Part shown: piece after piece, positions 43,110 through 52,356 of the stretch
Layout: each line of letters opens with the position of its first letter
Numbering within the stretch: the first letter of the stretch is position 1
NCBI RefSeq assembly: GCF_004115085.1
Contig: NZ_QXJP01000010.1
Coordinates: forward strand, 59,641 to 123,640
From: Longirhabdus pacifica
GTDB taxonomy: Bacteria; Bacillota; Bacilli; Paenibacillales; DSM-105158
Direction: 5' to 3'
DNA length: 64,000 bases
Program-made: the position numbers and the translations under genes
Notes under the pieces: generated by a model
Told to the model about the DNA's origin: nothing
What the model saw: only the letters and a program-made list of their open reading frames with translations
Databases searched by the model: none

Positions 43110-44747
43110 TTAACCAATCACTTTCCAATTATGGTTCACGGAAACGTCAATTTTCTTTTTTTCTATGATGTAATCTGCAATAATTTCCGACACATCAAGC
43201 GGAATGTCTTTTACAATCGGTTTTCCTTGAAACATATCATAGTTTCCTCCACCACTTGCACGGTAATTGTTCATGACGACGTCATAGTGTTCATCCATTT
43301 CTAAAAGTTTGCCGTTGTATGTGATGCTTTCAATTCTTTTTCCGATCGGACGTTGTACCTGTATGGTGTATTCTATCCCTTCCCACATATCATAGTTATA
43401 ATGTTGCGGTTTTGGATCTAAATAAGTAGGGTTCACTTCTATTTGCCGTCCATCGTATGGAGCAAAGTAAGCCGCAGTTTGTTCTAACGCTGCTTTAATA
43501 TCCTTCCCACTCACCTTGATCACTTGTAATGTATTGGGATAAATATAGTTGGAAACGACGTCACGCATCGTAATGTGAGTCGGAAAGCCAAGTGAGCGAT
43601 TATCAAACAAGGATGTACAGGAGATCGGTGCACCTGAAACTTCCATTTGAACGACATTAATAAACTGTATGAATGGATGTTCTTTTATTCTTGCTTCAAA
43701 TGGATCTGTAATTAGCATATCTTTGTTGTTTGCAACTTCACCAATGGGCTTATCTAACCACTGTTGTGTATCTGTTTCGTAAGGTTCCGTCATTTTAATT
43801 ACAGTGGGATCTGCTGGTATGCCTTGCACACTTAATAGTTCCCCGCTCTTTTCACTTATGTGCCAACCTATATCATTTTTAATAAGTTGTAAGGTAACTT
43901 TTGCTGCGCGTTGTGCTTGATGTCCAGGCTGCACAATAAGAACGTTATGAACTTCATCTATTAATTCACGATGTTGATGCCCAGTTAACAATACATCAAT
44001 TCCACTAACTTCTTCACAAATTTGGTAAGCTTGATTTTCGCCGGTTAACGGTTCTGTTTCTTTCCCTGTTTTTAGATCTTTTTCAAATCCACCGTGGTAG
44101 GAAACGATAACGATATCCACTTTTTCTTTTTCTTTAAGCACAGGCACCCATTTCTTTGCACATTGTAATGCATCTTCAAAAGCTAACTTTTTAATATGTT
44201 TGGGGTTTTCCCAATTTGGAATGTAATGTGTCGTTAAACCTAAAATGCCGACTTTACACCCGTTCTCAAGTTCTTTAATCATGTATGGTTGTCCGAAATA
44301 AGGTTGTGATGTTTCTTTATGTAAAGTGGAAGCAGAAAGCCATGGGAATTGAGACTCTTTTACTGCTTGTTCTAAATAAGGCAAGCCATAGTTAAACTCA
44401 TGATTGCCAATGATAGCAGCATCGTATTGTAAATAATTTGATATGGCAATCATCGGATTCGGTTTGTGGTGGTTATACTTGGCATGATGGTATGTTAGCG
44501 GAGTTCCTTGCAACAAGTCTCCATTATCAATAAGCAGCAAATGAGGGTCTTTTTTTCTTTCTTCATGAATGATGGTAGCAAGCTTAGCCATTCCCATCTC
44601 CATTGCTTCATTGTTACCATACCAGTGAGGTAAGATGTTGCCGTGTATATCACTTGTTTCAATAATGGTTAGCTGGTGTGTTTGTTGCACTTGTTGTACT
44701 GTCTTATCTGTATTGGATCGTTTATTTTGTTTGTAATCATTTGACAT
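43110..44747 (-). CDS. 5'-nucleotidase / 2',3'-cyclic phosphodiesterase family (UshA/CpdB-like), no signal peptide
   Basis: 545 residues. The N-terminal metallophosphoesterase shows all metal motifs: 'ETSDIHGN', 'LLIDNGDLLQG', 'IGNHEFNYGL', 'VSYHGGFE', 'LLTGHQHREL'. The C-terminal 5'-nucleotidase domain (~355-540) contains 'YDGRQIEVNPTY' and 'NYRASGGGNYDMF', which position the base. There is no export signal, unlike UshA/CpdB, so it acts on cytoplasmic nucleotides. AAAGGAGAGGGATAAG precedes the ATG. Confidence 0.9.
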   Translation of the reverse strand: MSNDYKQNKRSNTDKTVQQVQQTHQLTIIETSDIHGNILPHWYGNNEAMEMGMAKLATIIHEERKKDPHLLLIDNGDLLQGTPLTYHHAKYNHHKPNPMIAISNYLQYDAAIIGNHEFNYGLPYLEQAVKESQFPWLSASTLHKETSQPYFGQPYMIKELENGCKVGILGLTTHYIPNWENPKHIKKLAFEDALQCAKKWVPVLKEKEKVDIVIVSYHGGFEKDLKTGKETEPLTGENQAYQICEEVSGIDVLLTGHQHRELIDEVHNVLIVQPGHQAQRAAKVTLQLIKNDIGWHISEKSGELLSVQGIPADPTVIKMTEPYETDTQQWLDKPIGEVANNKDMLITDPFEARIKEHPFIQFINVVQMEVSGAPISCTSLFDNRSLGFPTHITMRDVVSNYIYPNTLQVIKVSGKDIKAALEQTAAYFAPYDGRQIEVNPTYLDPKPQHYNYDMWEGIEYTIQVQRPIGKRIESITYNGKLLEMDEHYDVVMNNYRASGGGNYDMFQGKPIVKDIPLDVSEIIADYIIEKKKIDVSVNHNWKVIG

Positions 44748-44813
44748 CTTATCCCTCTCCTTTAAACTTGCTTCATATCTGACAAAAAAAATATTTTTTT
44801 CACTTTTTAGTTG

Positions 44814-45647
44814 TTATGTGATTCTCATTTCTTTAGATGGTTGGACCCTCTGCAACCACTCATCTATCAACGACTCCAATAATGAAGCTTGTTCAAGGTG
44901 CAAGTTGTGACCACCTACATCCAGTACAGTAAACGTTGCATGCGGAAAATGAGGAAGAATATGAAATACATCTTCATAACCAGTTACTGCATCTTGTTTT
45001 CCTGTAATAAAAAGTGTAGGTCGATGAAACATATCTATCTGTTTATCTACATCAAATGAAAAAGCGTAATTTTCTCTTATTTTTTCTAGAAATCTATGAT
45101 CTGCTATGTCTATTCCTGTTAAGATCTCATCGTGATACCGATGCCAAACTTGTTCATTTAAAATCACACACATGGATTCAAAATCTGTTCGCTCTTCCTT
45201 ACTTAGTTGTTCCAAAAATGTTTCATCTCGCTCAAAAACAACATGATGCGGTAAGGTTCGCTTCTCTCCATCAGGAATGATAACAGGACAAAGAAATGCT
45301 GCCCCCTCGACTTGCTCTTTTTTATGAGCAATAACACCTCGTGCAATATATCCACCGTAAGATTGACCCACAATCATAAAAGATGCATCACCGATAATCT
45401 CATCAATGAAATCTAAAACGATCTGTAACATATCATCTGCGTTTTGGAGATGATCATATCCTGAAGTTTTTCCCATGCCAGGTAAATCAATATATATCCG
45501 TTTAAATTCTGTTTTATGTTTAAATATAGGTTCCATACATCCCATCATAAGGCGGTGATCTGGAGTGAATCCATGAATCATGATAATAGGCTTTCCAGTG
45601 CCATGTATTTCATAATATACTTGCGTATCTCCTAATGAACATTTCAT
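44814..45647 (-). CDS. Alpha/beta hydrolase
   Basis: 277 residues. Oxyanion strand 'IIMIHGFTPDHRLMMG', nucleophile elbow 'MIVGQSYGGYIARG' (G-x-S-x-G), acid in 'FITGKQDAVTGYED' and base His in 'DVGGHNLHLEQ'. The frame is open 31 codons upstream into the neighbouring GNAT gene, but AAAAGGAGGGAGTCAACA fixes the ATG at 45647. It is 16 nt behind the GNAT gene and probably cotranscribed. Esterase, lactonase or C-C hydrolase; substrate unknown. Confidence 0.88.
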   Translation of the reverse strand: MKCSLGDTQVYYEIHGTGKPIIMIHGFTPDHRLMMGCMEPIFKHKTEFKRIYIDLPGMGKTSGYDHLQNADDMLQIVLDFIDEIIGDASFMIVGQSYGGYIARGVIAHKKEQVEGAAFLCPVIIPDGEKRTLPHHVVFERDETFLEQLSKEERTDFESMCVILNEQVWHRYHDEILTGIDIADHRFLEKIRENYAFSFDVDKQIDMFHRPTLFITGKQDAVTGYEDVFHILPHFPHATFTVLDVGGHNLHLEQASLLESLIDEWLQRVQPSKEMRIT

Positions 45648-45663
45648 TGTTGACTCCCTCCTT

Positions 45664-46203
45664 TTAATCCAACGGGTTAATGATCGCCATGACTTGATGG
45701 TCTTCCCATTTCCCATTAATTTTAACGTTTTTGATGGCAATGCCCTCTTTGTGAAATCCTGCTTTCTCTAGCACTCTAATGGATCTTATATTATGTGGCA
45801 TGACACCTGCTTCAATTCGGTGTAATTTCAATTCATGAAAAGCATAGTGAAGTGAAAGTTTAACGGCTTCTGTTGTATATCCTTTACCATTGTGCGATTT
45901 ATCAAGGAAATAACCGATGAAAGCACTTTGATAAGCACTTCTCTGTATGTCAAATAAATTAATGGTACCAATTAAGGCATCACTTTCATTTAAAAATATA
46001 CCGTAATGATAACTAGCATCCTCTTTTTCAAGTTGAATTTGCTGGTTTATTCGCTTTTCTTGTGTGGCTAAAGTGTAAAAATCCTCGTTTCTATCTAGTG
46101 CATACGTTTCAAAAAAACTTTTGTTTCTGATTTGTAAGTTTAGAAGTTCAGTAGCATCAGATGGCTCAAATGATCTAATATAAATATGATTTCCTTTTAA
46201 CAA
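45664..46203 (-). CDS. GNAT acetyltransferase, RimJ/RimL type
   Basis: 179 residues. 'IYIRSFEPSDATELLNLQIR' at the start and 'HNGKGYTTEAVKLSLHYAFH' plus 'NIRSIRVLEKAGFHKEGIAI' are classical for the RimJ/RimL group that acetylates ribosomal protein N-termini or antibiotics. TTG start with AGGAGA at 10 nt. Upstream gene of a two-gene unit with the alpha/beta hydrolase. Confidence 0.88.
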   Translation of the reverse strand: MLKGNHIYIRSFEPSDATELLNLQIRNKSFFETYALDRNEDFYTLATQEKRINQQIQLEKEDASYHYGIFLNESDALIGTINLFDIQRSAYQSAFIGYFLDKSHNGKGYTTEAVKLSLHYAFHELKLHRIEAGVMPHNIRSIRVLEKAGFHKEGIAIKNVKINGKWEDHQVMAIINPLD

Positions 46204-46270
46204 ATTTTATTCATCTCCTATGACGTAATGAAAGTATGAATCATGTCATTCCAATTCATTTTCGCTATTT

Positions 46271-46594
46271 TTATTCAAAAAAGGTATGTCTTTCTACTTT
46301 TGCTATTCTTATAGCATAACTAGCATACCATTCTTTCTTCCCTCTTTCTTGTGCCATTTGATGTGCAGCATTTTCTTTCCATGCTTTTATATCTTTTAGT
46401 GATTTCCAATAGGAAACCGTAATGCCTAGCATGTCATCACGAGCACTCTCTATACTTATAAAGCCTTCTTGTTGTGAAGCTAATTCCACCATTTTTTCTG
46501 CCATTTTCCCATACTCATTGTCACCTGGTGTGCGTTGTGAAGAAAAAATAACAGCGTAATATGGTGGATTAACATCTTGTTTTTTGGTGTTCAT
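46271..46594 (-). CDS. ABM-domain (antibiotic biosynthesis monooxygenase-like) protein
   Basis: 107 residues. The ABM ferredoxin-like fold is suggested by 'YYAVIFSSQRTPGDNEYGKM', 'LASQQEGFISIESAR', 'GITVSYWKSLKDIKAWKENA' and a terminal 'YASYAIRIAKVER'. Members include cofactor-free monooxygenases and haem-degrading enzymes. The conserved 'W..l.....W' and the pattern 'S.yAiriakVer' match the stress-linked group. Single gene, 70 nt from the GNAT gene. Confidence 0.85.
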   Translation of the reverse strand: MNTKKQDVNPPYYAVIFSSQRTPGDNEYGKMAEKMVELASQQEGFISIESARDDMLGITVSYWKSLKDIKAWKENAAHQMAQERGKKEWYASYAIRIAKVERHTFFE

Positions 46595-46806
46595 TTCATT
46601 TTTTCCTTCCCATGAGATGGTATGACTTTTCTCAAAAAAACGTAGTATATCACTTAGTGTGAACTGTGATGATAATGGCTATTATATAACATAACTTGTA
46701 AAATAAAAACATACTTGTAGTAAATAAAAGCAAAATGTACTAACCGTCTGATTTAATCTACGATTAGTACACGCAAATGCTTCTCCTCCCATGTTTTTAC
46801 TGTAAC

Positions 46807-47811
46807 TTACTGTCTGTTTCGTATTGCTTCTTCTAGGCTTTGTATAATGAATTGTTCCTGTGTTATTCCTTCTTGTTCGGCAATATGCTTTATTTGTGAC
46901 TTTAGTTTGCTAGATCCATATGCAATAAAAGGAGCTTCATTGCTTTGGAATACAATGCCATTTGGTCGTAACATTAATTCCCCATCTATTTTATTGCGCT
47001 GTAAAAACTGAAATCCTTCTTCTATTATAATAGTAGAAACACGTATAAATGAAGGTTTAACTTGTAGTGAAATTTCTGTGTGCGTCATCTCAAGTTTAAG
47101 TGCTGTAGGCCCCATTGCTACAATTATTTTTTCTATCCATTCATAAGTGAGAGCATGTATCGTTTTCGGTTTGGGAAAGGAGAAAGAAATCACCCCTCTT
47201 TTACGATTGATCTCATAATTATCGGAAAGCGAAGTAAGCGGTACATAACCGAGCATTTCTAATTGGTGTATGTCGAACTCTTCTTCATTTTCCGTTCGAA
47301 CAATACCGTTGACACCATCAAAAGAGACGATACGCGATAACTCCCCACTTTGTTTGTGTTTGAAAGATTGGAAAATAAAATAGCCTGTCTTTTTATTGTG
47401 AAATACAGTTTTATTTTCTCTATTGCTTTTGAAAAGGTGTAGATGTTGTTGTAATATATCTTCCTGCACGAAATACGTATCCAAATTTCGATAAGATTGT
47501 TTGATAGCAGGTAATTCCCCTGATTTCATTTTATTAATGACTGTAGATGGAGATACATGAATATTTTTCTCTGCTAATCTACTTCGTATCTCCTTTGTGG
47601 TTAAACCAGGTTTTTCAACCTTCTTTTCTATTTTATCTACTTCCTCTTCTTTAAATAAGTACGTGCCGTCCATTTTCCACGTATCTTTATTCCATGGTTG
47701 TAATTCTCCCGTTTTCACATAGTTGTATATCGTCTGCTCTTTCACTTGTAAGCGATGTGCGACTTCTTTCGTTGTCAGTCCAAGTTCAAAAGATGGTGTA
47801 GTTGTATTCAA
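46807..47811 (-). CDS. DNA-binding protein with two excisionase/MerR-like helix-turn-helix modules
   Basis: 334 residues from a TTG with GAGGGG upstream. HTH 1 (~8-50) 'LTTKEVAHRLQVKEQTIYNY' and HTH 2 (~68-112) 'LTTKEIRSRLAEKNIHVSPS' share the excisionase pattern, each followed by a basic wing. The C-terminal two thirds are not recognised and end in a ribbon-like helix ('EQEGITQEQFIIQSLEEAI'). It lies across a repeat-rich spacer from a divergent tyrosine recombinase, so it may regulate that gene or direct its recombination. Plasmid/phage-type regulators have similar layouts. Confidence 0.75.
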   Translation of the reverse strand: MNTTTPSFELGLTTKEVAHRLQVKEQTIYNYVKTGELQPWNKDTWKMDGTYLFKEEEVDKIEKKVEKPGLTTKEIRSRLAEKNIHVSPSTVINKMKSGELPAIKQSYRNLDTYFVQEDILQQHLHLFKSNRENKTVFHNKKTGYFIFQSFKHKQSGELSRIVSFDGVNGIVRTENEEEFDIHQLEMLGYVPLTSLSDNYEINRKRGVISFSFPKPKTIHALTYEWIEKIIVAMGPTALKLEMTHTEISLQVKPSFIRVSTIIIEEGFQFLQRNKIDGELMLRPNGIVFQSNEAPFIAYGSSKLKSQIKHIAEQEGITQEQFIIQSLEEAIRNRQ

Positions 47812-48005
47812 ATCTTTTCCCCTCACTTTGATGTGATCTTCATAAGTCTTTTATGTATCTTTGTATCTTGCAATCTATTCTACTCATTGTACATCTGATG
47901 TTGCATGATATGAATTATTTACTATATTATTATATTCCATTGTACCATACAACTATATAAATATATACTGTATATAAAACATAGTATAGATTAACAATGA
48001 TAAAT

Positions 48006-48089
48006 ATCATTATTTTATATTATCATGGTTAAAACCCTAAAAATGAACTATTTTTAGGGTTAAATCATATTAATCATTATTTTATATTA
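48006..48089. repeat. Direct repeat - inverted repeat - direct repeat module
   Basis: ATCATTATTTTATATTA occurs at 48006-48022 and 48073-48089. Between them AACCCTAAAAAT (48033-48044) and ATTTTTAGGGTT (48050-48061) form a perfect 12-bp inverted repeat with a 5-bp spacer. It lies between the divergent HTH and tyrosine recombinase genes. The symmetric array fits a binding or core recombination site. The rest of 47812-48163 is AT-rich without a gene. Confidence 0.65.
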
Positions 48090-48163
48090 AAATAAAAAGG
48101 TATATTGTGGTATAATAAACCTTATCTATCTTGATCATGTTACTAAAGGAGTTTCGACATAAT

Positions 48164-49330
48164 ATGTTAATGGAAACTAAGCAAAGCTCTACAGTGATAC
48201 ACTTATATAATCAGGAACAAAAGTTAACGGTGTTAAAAAAGAACTTTATTGATTTTCTAAATGAAGATCAATATTATAATGCTTTGTCTATCATCATGGA
48301 TGATAACGAAAGAAATGAACATATACCATACACTAACTTCACAGATGAAATGATGATCTATACCTTTATACATAAACCTTCTCATCTTCATGTCGAGTAT
48401 GATAAAAAAGAAAATACAAAAAAAGAGTACATCAGAGACCTATATCAGTTTTATACACATTTGCATAAGGAATCGTCTTTTATTAAACAAGATGTACAAC
48501 ACTACAACGATGCTTCTCTACTAAAAAGTATTCAGCCACGTCATATGAAACGGTACCAGCAATGGCTGAAAAACGAAGTGCCGCTACGAAATGGTAAAGT
48601 TGGTTATGGGAGAGCAACGTTAGCGAGAAAAGTTGTTGTTCTGAAAAGTTTTTTTAAGTGGTTATATGAAGTCGATTATATTGAGCGAAAACTTCACACT
48701 GCTTTTTTAAGTAGTGAAGTACACAAAGAAGATCGTCCAGATCGTTATCTCAGCTACGAGGAAGTCAAACAGTTAATTGATTATTACGCCTATCACCCCC
48801 TCCATCATGCTTTACTTACGTTGCTTGCAACGACGGGATTACGCATTCAAGAAGTTGCTACAGCAGCATGGCGTGATATATATTACGATAGTAGACAAGG
48901 TGCGTTTTATTTAAAAGTGAAAGGAAAAAGAAATGAAGTAAGGCATGCTTTAATAAAGCAAATCGTGATGGATAGGTTACAAACGTTGAGACAGAGAAAA
49001 GGGCTCTCTCCCCTACTAGATCCGTCAGATGATACCCCATTATTTACAACAAACCGCGGAAACAGTTATCATTTTAGTGATTTATCTAAGTATGTAACGA
49101 AAATAATTAAACAAACGCAGTTTCCTTTTTTACAATATAAGCAAGGGAATGTAACGCCGCATTGGTTTCGTCATTACTTTGCACAAGAAGCACATAAACA
49201 AGGCGCTCCCCTGCTCTTTATTCAACAAACGCTAGCGCATAAAAAAGTAGAAACGACGGAGATTTACTTGAAAGAAATGATGAAGAAAGAAAACGATGCA
49301 GCACAATACCTTCGTGATGATCAGTATTAA
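48164..49330 (+). CDS. Tyrosine recombinase/integrase (XerC/D-like)
   Basis: 388 residues. The N-terminal SAM-like core-binding domain (~85-195) ends with 'ATLARKVVVLKSFFKWLYEV'. The catalytic domain has Arg in 'TTGLRIQEVATAAW', Lys in 'VKGKRNEVRHALI', 'PHWFRHYFAQ' (H-x-x-R), 'LAHKKVETTEIYLK' (His and the nucleophile Tyr), so the active site is complete. An extra ~80-residue N-terminal extension precedes the usual start. The exact start is uncertain; ATG at 48164 has AAAGGAG at 12 nt. Its presence suggests a mobile or plasmid-derived segment. Confidence 0.9.
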   Translation: MLMETKQSSTVIHLYNQEQKLTVLKKNFIDFLNEDQYYNALSIIMDDNERNEHIPYTNFTDEMMIYTFIHKPSHLHVEYDKKENTKKEYIRDLYQFYTHLHKESSFIKQDVQHYNDASLLKSIQPRHMKRYQQWLKNEVPLRNGKVGYGRATLARKVVVLKSFFKWLYEVDYIERKLHTAFLSSEVHKEDRPDRYLSYEEVKQLIDYYAYHPLHHALLTLLATTGLRIQEVATAAWRDIYYDSRQGAFYLKVKGKRNEVRHALIKQIVMDRLQTLRQRKGLSPLLDPSDDTPLFTTNRGNSYHFSDLSKYVTKIIKQTQFPFLQYKQGNVTPHWFRHYFAQEAHKQGAPLLFIQQTLAHKKVETTEIYLKEMMKKENDAAQYLRDDQY

Positions 49331-49361
49331 TGTGATGAGAACATAAGGGGTTGAACTAGAT

Positions 49362-49886
49362 ATGGACAAATGGTTGAAACTAACGATATGGATCGTTTTC
49401 ATATTGGCAATTTCTTTGGTCAGTTTTTTAATTACTTTATCTAATGCTCCCCCTTCAAAAAAAGTTGTAGCTGATTTAGCCCATGCAGAAAAAGACGAAT
49501 TAAATGAAATTGGATTTGTAGAAACAGAATGGAACACCTGCCATCCAGACAACTATGCTTACTTTGACGATCAATATATATACATTGTAAAGTTAGATCG
49601 ATTTAAGCATAAAAGTTGCAGAGATGATATTATAAAAATTTCTGCCCAGCAACCTATCCTTGAAGCTGATCTTCCAACTGTTAAGCAAATAGAGTCATTC
49701 ATAAAAGAATACACCCTTCTCTCCAAACACAAAGTCATTTACAATCACAGTGGAACCGATGAGAAAGAAGCTTGGTTTTTCAAGGTACAAGATGATAGAT
49801 CTGACAAGAGAATTGTATTTATAGAAGAAAAAAATTTAGATAATATCATTTTTCATAAAAATGTTGATCTCATTGTTGATTTTTAA
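49362..49886 (+). CDS. Hypothetical membrane-anchored protein
   Basis: 174 residues. One N-terminal membrane segment (~8-28), then a soluble extracellular domain with two cysteines ('WNTCHPDNYAYFDDQ' and 'KHKSCRDDIIKIS') that could pair in a disulfide. AAGGGGTTGAACTAGAT precedes the ATG. No family recognised. It follows the recombinase by ~30 nt and precedes the P-loop gene, so it may be cargo of the same segment. Confidence 0.6.
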   Translation: MDKWLKLTIWIVFILAISLVSFLITLSNAPPSKKVVADLAHAEKDELNEIGFVETEWNTCHPDNYAYFDDQYIYIVKLDRFKHKSCRDDIIKISAQQPILEADLPTVKQIESFIKEYTLLSKHKVIYNHSGTDEKEAWFFKVQDDRSDKRIVFIEEKNLDNIIFHKNVDLIVDF

Positions 49887-49955
49887 CATGGGACATGGAC
49901 AGTGTATACTTGATGCAAAATCTAAAATACATATAATCAAAAAAAGGAGATATAC

Positions 49956-50474
49956 ATGAAAATAGCGATAATGGGTGCACATAGAACGGGAAAGACTACG
50001 TTAGCAGAGCATTTGAGTAAATCACTTGCACATTTTGAACTGATAGAAGAACCATATTATCAATTAGTATACGAAGGACATTCCTTTCCTGAAACACCTT
50101 CCATAGATGATTATATTTTGCAATTCAACTTGTCTGTAGAGCAAATTACCAGTCATACAGGAAATGTGATTTTCGACAGATGTCCTATTGATTTGCTTGC
50201 ATATATTCAAGCTCAAAACGAATGTGATCATGATGATTTACAATCCTTGCATCGAGAAGTGGAAAGTGTAATACATGACATTGATCTTTTTGTTTTTGTG
50301 CCCATTGAAAGGCCTGATTTGATCGGATGCTCTGATTTTCCCGAACTTCGAGAAGAAGTAAATAATTTGTTGTACGATTTGATGGGAGACTTTGATATCG
50401 AGACAGTGACAGTTCAAGGCTCCTTAACGGAGCGAAGTAAGCAAGTGATGGATAAAATGAAGAAGATACAATAA
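49956..50474 (+). CDS. P-loop NTPase, nucleoside-kinase-like
   Basis: 172 residues. Walker A 'IMGAHRTGKTTLAEHLSK', an acidic strand 'GNVIFDRCPIDLLAY' reminiscent of the DR(S/C) motif in deoxynucleoside and NadR-type kinases, and no Walker B of the motor type. The family is the AAA_28-like/thymidylate-kinase fold group that phosphorylates small molecules. AAAAAGGAGATATAC precedes the ATG. Substrate unknown; cofactor or antibiotic phosphorylation are both possible. Confidence 0.8.
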   Translation: MKIAIMGAHRTGKTTLAEHLSKSLAHFELIEEPYYQLVYEGHSFPETPSIDDYILQFNLSVEQITSHTGNVIFDRCPIDLLAYIQAQNECDHDDLQSLHREVESVIHDIDLFVFVPIERPDLIGCSDFPELREEVNNLLYDLMGDFDIETVTVQGSLTERSKQVMDKMKKIQ

Positions 50475-50577
50475 ACAATCTGTAACATCTAGATGGATGT
50501 TTATTCTAGGAATTACAATACTGGCAAGGTAATCACTAACCCCTGTCAACGGGAAATAAAAGTACAAATACTACTAT

Positions 50578-51345
50578 TTATTGCTGTTTATACTCCTGAT
50601 AAAGTAAAGTCATTACTTCAGCAATCTTCTTGTCAGCTATCTGACTATTATATCTATCTGGTAAATTGGTCGCGCCTAATGCAAAGATATAAGGGTTTTT
50701 ATTGAAGTCGCCCATGATACCTATATCAACTACAACATTTTTTAAGCCGCCTGTCATATGGTTTAGATGGTGTATCGGAATTTGATTTATACCTCCCCTT
50801 TGTCTCACAAGGCCGTTTATTATAGGTGTCCATATCAGTGGTTGTGTTTGATAACCTTTGTATATGTGTATCATCAACTCTAGCATTTGATCCAGTTGTG
50901 CCTTGTTTTCCATGTCTCTTGCGTTTTCACATATTTTAATTGTTGGAAAGTAGAATTGAATGTATTGATTTAATTTTTCCCATCCACCACAAAAATTAAC
51001 AATACATTTAGCAACATTACTATCATGACAAGCAATCATCACTTCAATTCCTTCACTTAAAGTAAGTGAACTCCTATTTTGCAAATGGGGATACAGTTCA
51101 ATGCTATCTTCTTCTGTGTTAAAAGAAATATCTTTAAGTATATCGGTCCAACTTAACAAATCTTCACTTACCCATTTTGTAATACAAAATGCTATTGCCA
51201 CTTTTGCTGATGATGCTAGTGGAACTACAATGTCATGATTTAATGTAAGTTTATGCTGCTGTTCTTTAGTTGAATATATAGCTAATCCTACTTGTCCCTT
51301 ATCTATTTCGCGTAGTTTATGTACCACTCTATCCACTGTTTTCAC
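50578..51345 (-). CDS. Class A beta-lactamase-like serine hydrolase
   Basis: 255 residues without a signal peptide. The S-x-x-K motif is 'ASSAKVAIAF', the S-D-N-like motif is 'HDSNVAKCIVNFCGG', and 'NHMTGGLKNVVVDIG' replaces K-T-G. Length and order match the class A fold, but the motifs are degenerate and the protein appears cytoplasmic, so classic antibiotic resistance is unlikely. GTG start, uncertain by a few codons. Likely an esterase or amidase-like relative. Confidence 0.75.
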   Translation of the reverse strand: MKTVDRVVHKLREIDKGQVGLAIYSTKEQQHKLTLNHDIVVPLASSAKVAIAFCITKWVSEDLLSWTDILKDISFNTEEDSIELYPHLQNRSSLTLSEGIEVMIACHDSNVAKCIVNFCGGWEKLNQYIQFYFPTIKICENARDMENKAQLDQMLELMIHIYKGYQTQPLIWTPIINGLVRQRGGINQIPIHHLNHMTGGLKNVVVDIGIMGDFNKNPYIFALGATNLPDRYNSQIADKKIAEVMTLLYQEYKQQ

Positions 51346-51996
51346 CTACCAGTCTTTTCATTAGTATTTTTTAAACTTGTCTTTTTTTCATTTTTTTGAT
51401 ATGGGTTAAGAATAATACAAAAGAATAATCTTTGCAAAACACATGTAAATATATCTAAAATCTTTTAGGACTTCCCTACCGTATATACTACTTTATTTAA
51501 ATGTGATACAAACAAAAATGACAGGTCTTTAAACCGCCATTCTCAAATTCTATTTAATCAATAAACAAGCAAATTGGAGTTTCTAACCAATGATGAGAAC
51601 GTGTGAAGATAATTAATGAAGCACATAGCTTTTGAATAACTACGATACCATAATTACAATTAAATCGGAAATTTACAGAAAATTTAACGAATTATATTGT
51701 AATTACAAAAGTATATGTTATAATTTTATTTAAATGAACAATTAATTAAGTTTTACTCAAGGAGGTGAAATTCATGTAAAAGCAAAAGAATGAATAGATG
51801 GAAGGTTCCCTTAGAACATTAAAACAACAAAGGTTATTATTTAGACAAGCAATTTGAGAATTGTAGAACATGATATGATGTTACATTTGAAAGAGATCTC
51901 GCGAAATTTTTTTATTAGTAATAGTGTAATACTATTGGCAATGTTATAGCTCGTGTTAATGAAACAATTAAATTAAACTAAAAAGGTGGAATTCAT
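51346..51996. other. 651-bp intergenic region before the ubiquitin-like gene
   Basis: No intact gene. About 51705-51795 is a degenerate second copy of the leader and start region of the ubiquitin-like gene (~51935-52015): both have AATGAA-(A)-CAATTAA-(A)-TTAA, then a GG(A)GGTG(A)AATTCAT ribosome-binding/start segment and a following AAAG-AATGAA. In the upstream copy the ATG is followed directly by TAA. A TATAAT-like box lies within it. Confidence 0.55.
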
Positions 51997-52356
51997 ATGA
52001 AATTAAAAGGAATGAAATTAATTACTATTTTATTATCAAGTATTCTTTTGTTGTCAAGTACTGCTGTTTTTGCTGAAAACTCCAATCCAAATAAGGATAA
52101 AATATCTTCTGCTGAAGAGTTTGGAGGTAGGCATTTTTATATTAATATAAAAACTATTTCAGGAAAAACAATTCGATTGGGTGTTATTCATGGTTCTACT
52201 ATACGTGAAGTTAAATACGATCTTGCTTGGAAAGAAGGATTAAACCCAGATAGTATAACCCTTATTTTTGCAGGTAAAAAACTAGAAGATGATAGGACAG
52301 TTGAAGATTATAATATTCAAAAGGAATCAACTTTACATCTTGTGCTAAGGATCTAG
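51997..52356 (+). CDS. Secreted ubiquitin-like protein
   Basis: 119 residues. A Sec signal peptide (~1-26, cleavage after 'STAVFA') and a short linker lead to residues 47-119, which align without gaps to residues 1-73 of eukaryotic ubiquitin: '[10 protein letters not shown]', '[11 protein letters not shown]', '[15 protein letters not shown]'. I count 44 identities in 73 by hand. Ile44, His68 and Val70 of the binding patch and Lys6, 11, 27, 33, 48 and 63 equivalents are kept; Lys29 is Asp. The chain stops at LRI, without the Arg-Gly-Gly tail, so it cannot be activated by E1 in the normal way. AAAAAGGTGGAATTCAT precedes the ATG. Probably acquired from a eukaryote; it may act outside the cell as a ubiquitin mimic. 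Confidence 0.92.
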   Translation: MKLKGMKLITILLSSILLLSSTAVFAENSNPNKDKISSAEEFGGRHFYINIKTISGKTIRLGVIHGSTIREVKYDLAWKEGLNPDSITLIFAGKKLEDDRTVEDYNIQKESTLHLVLRI

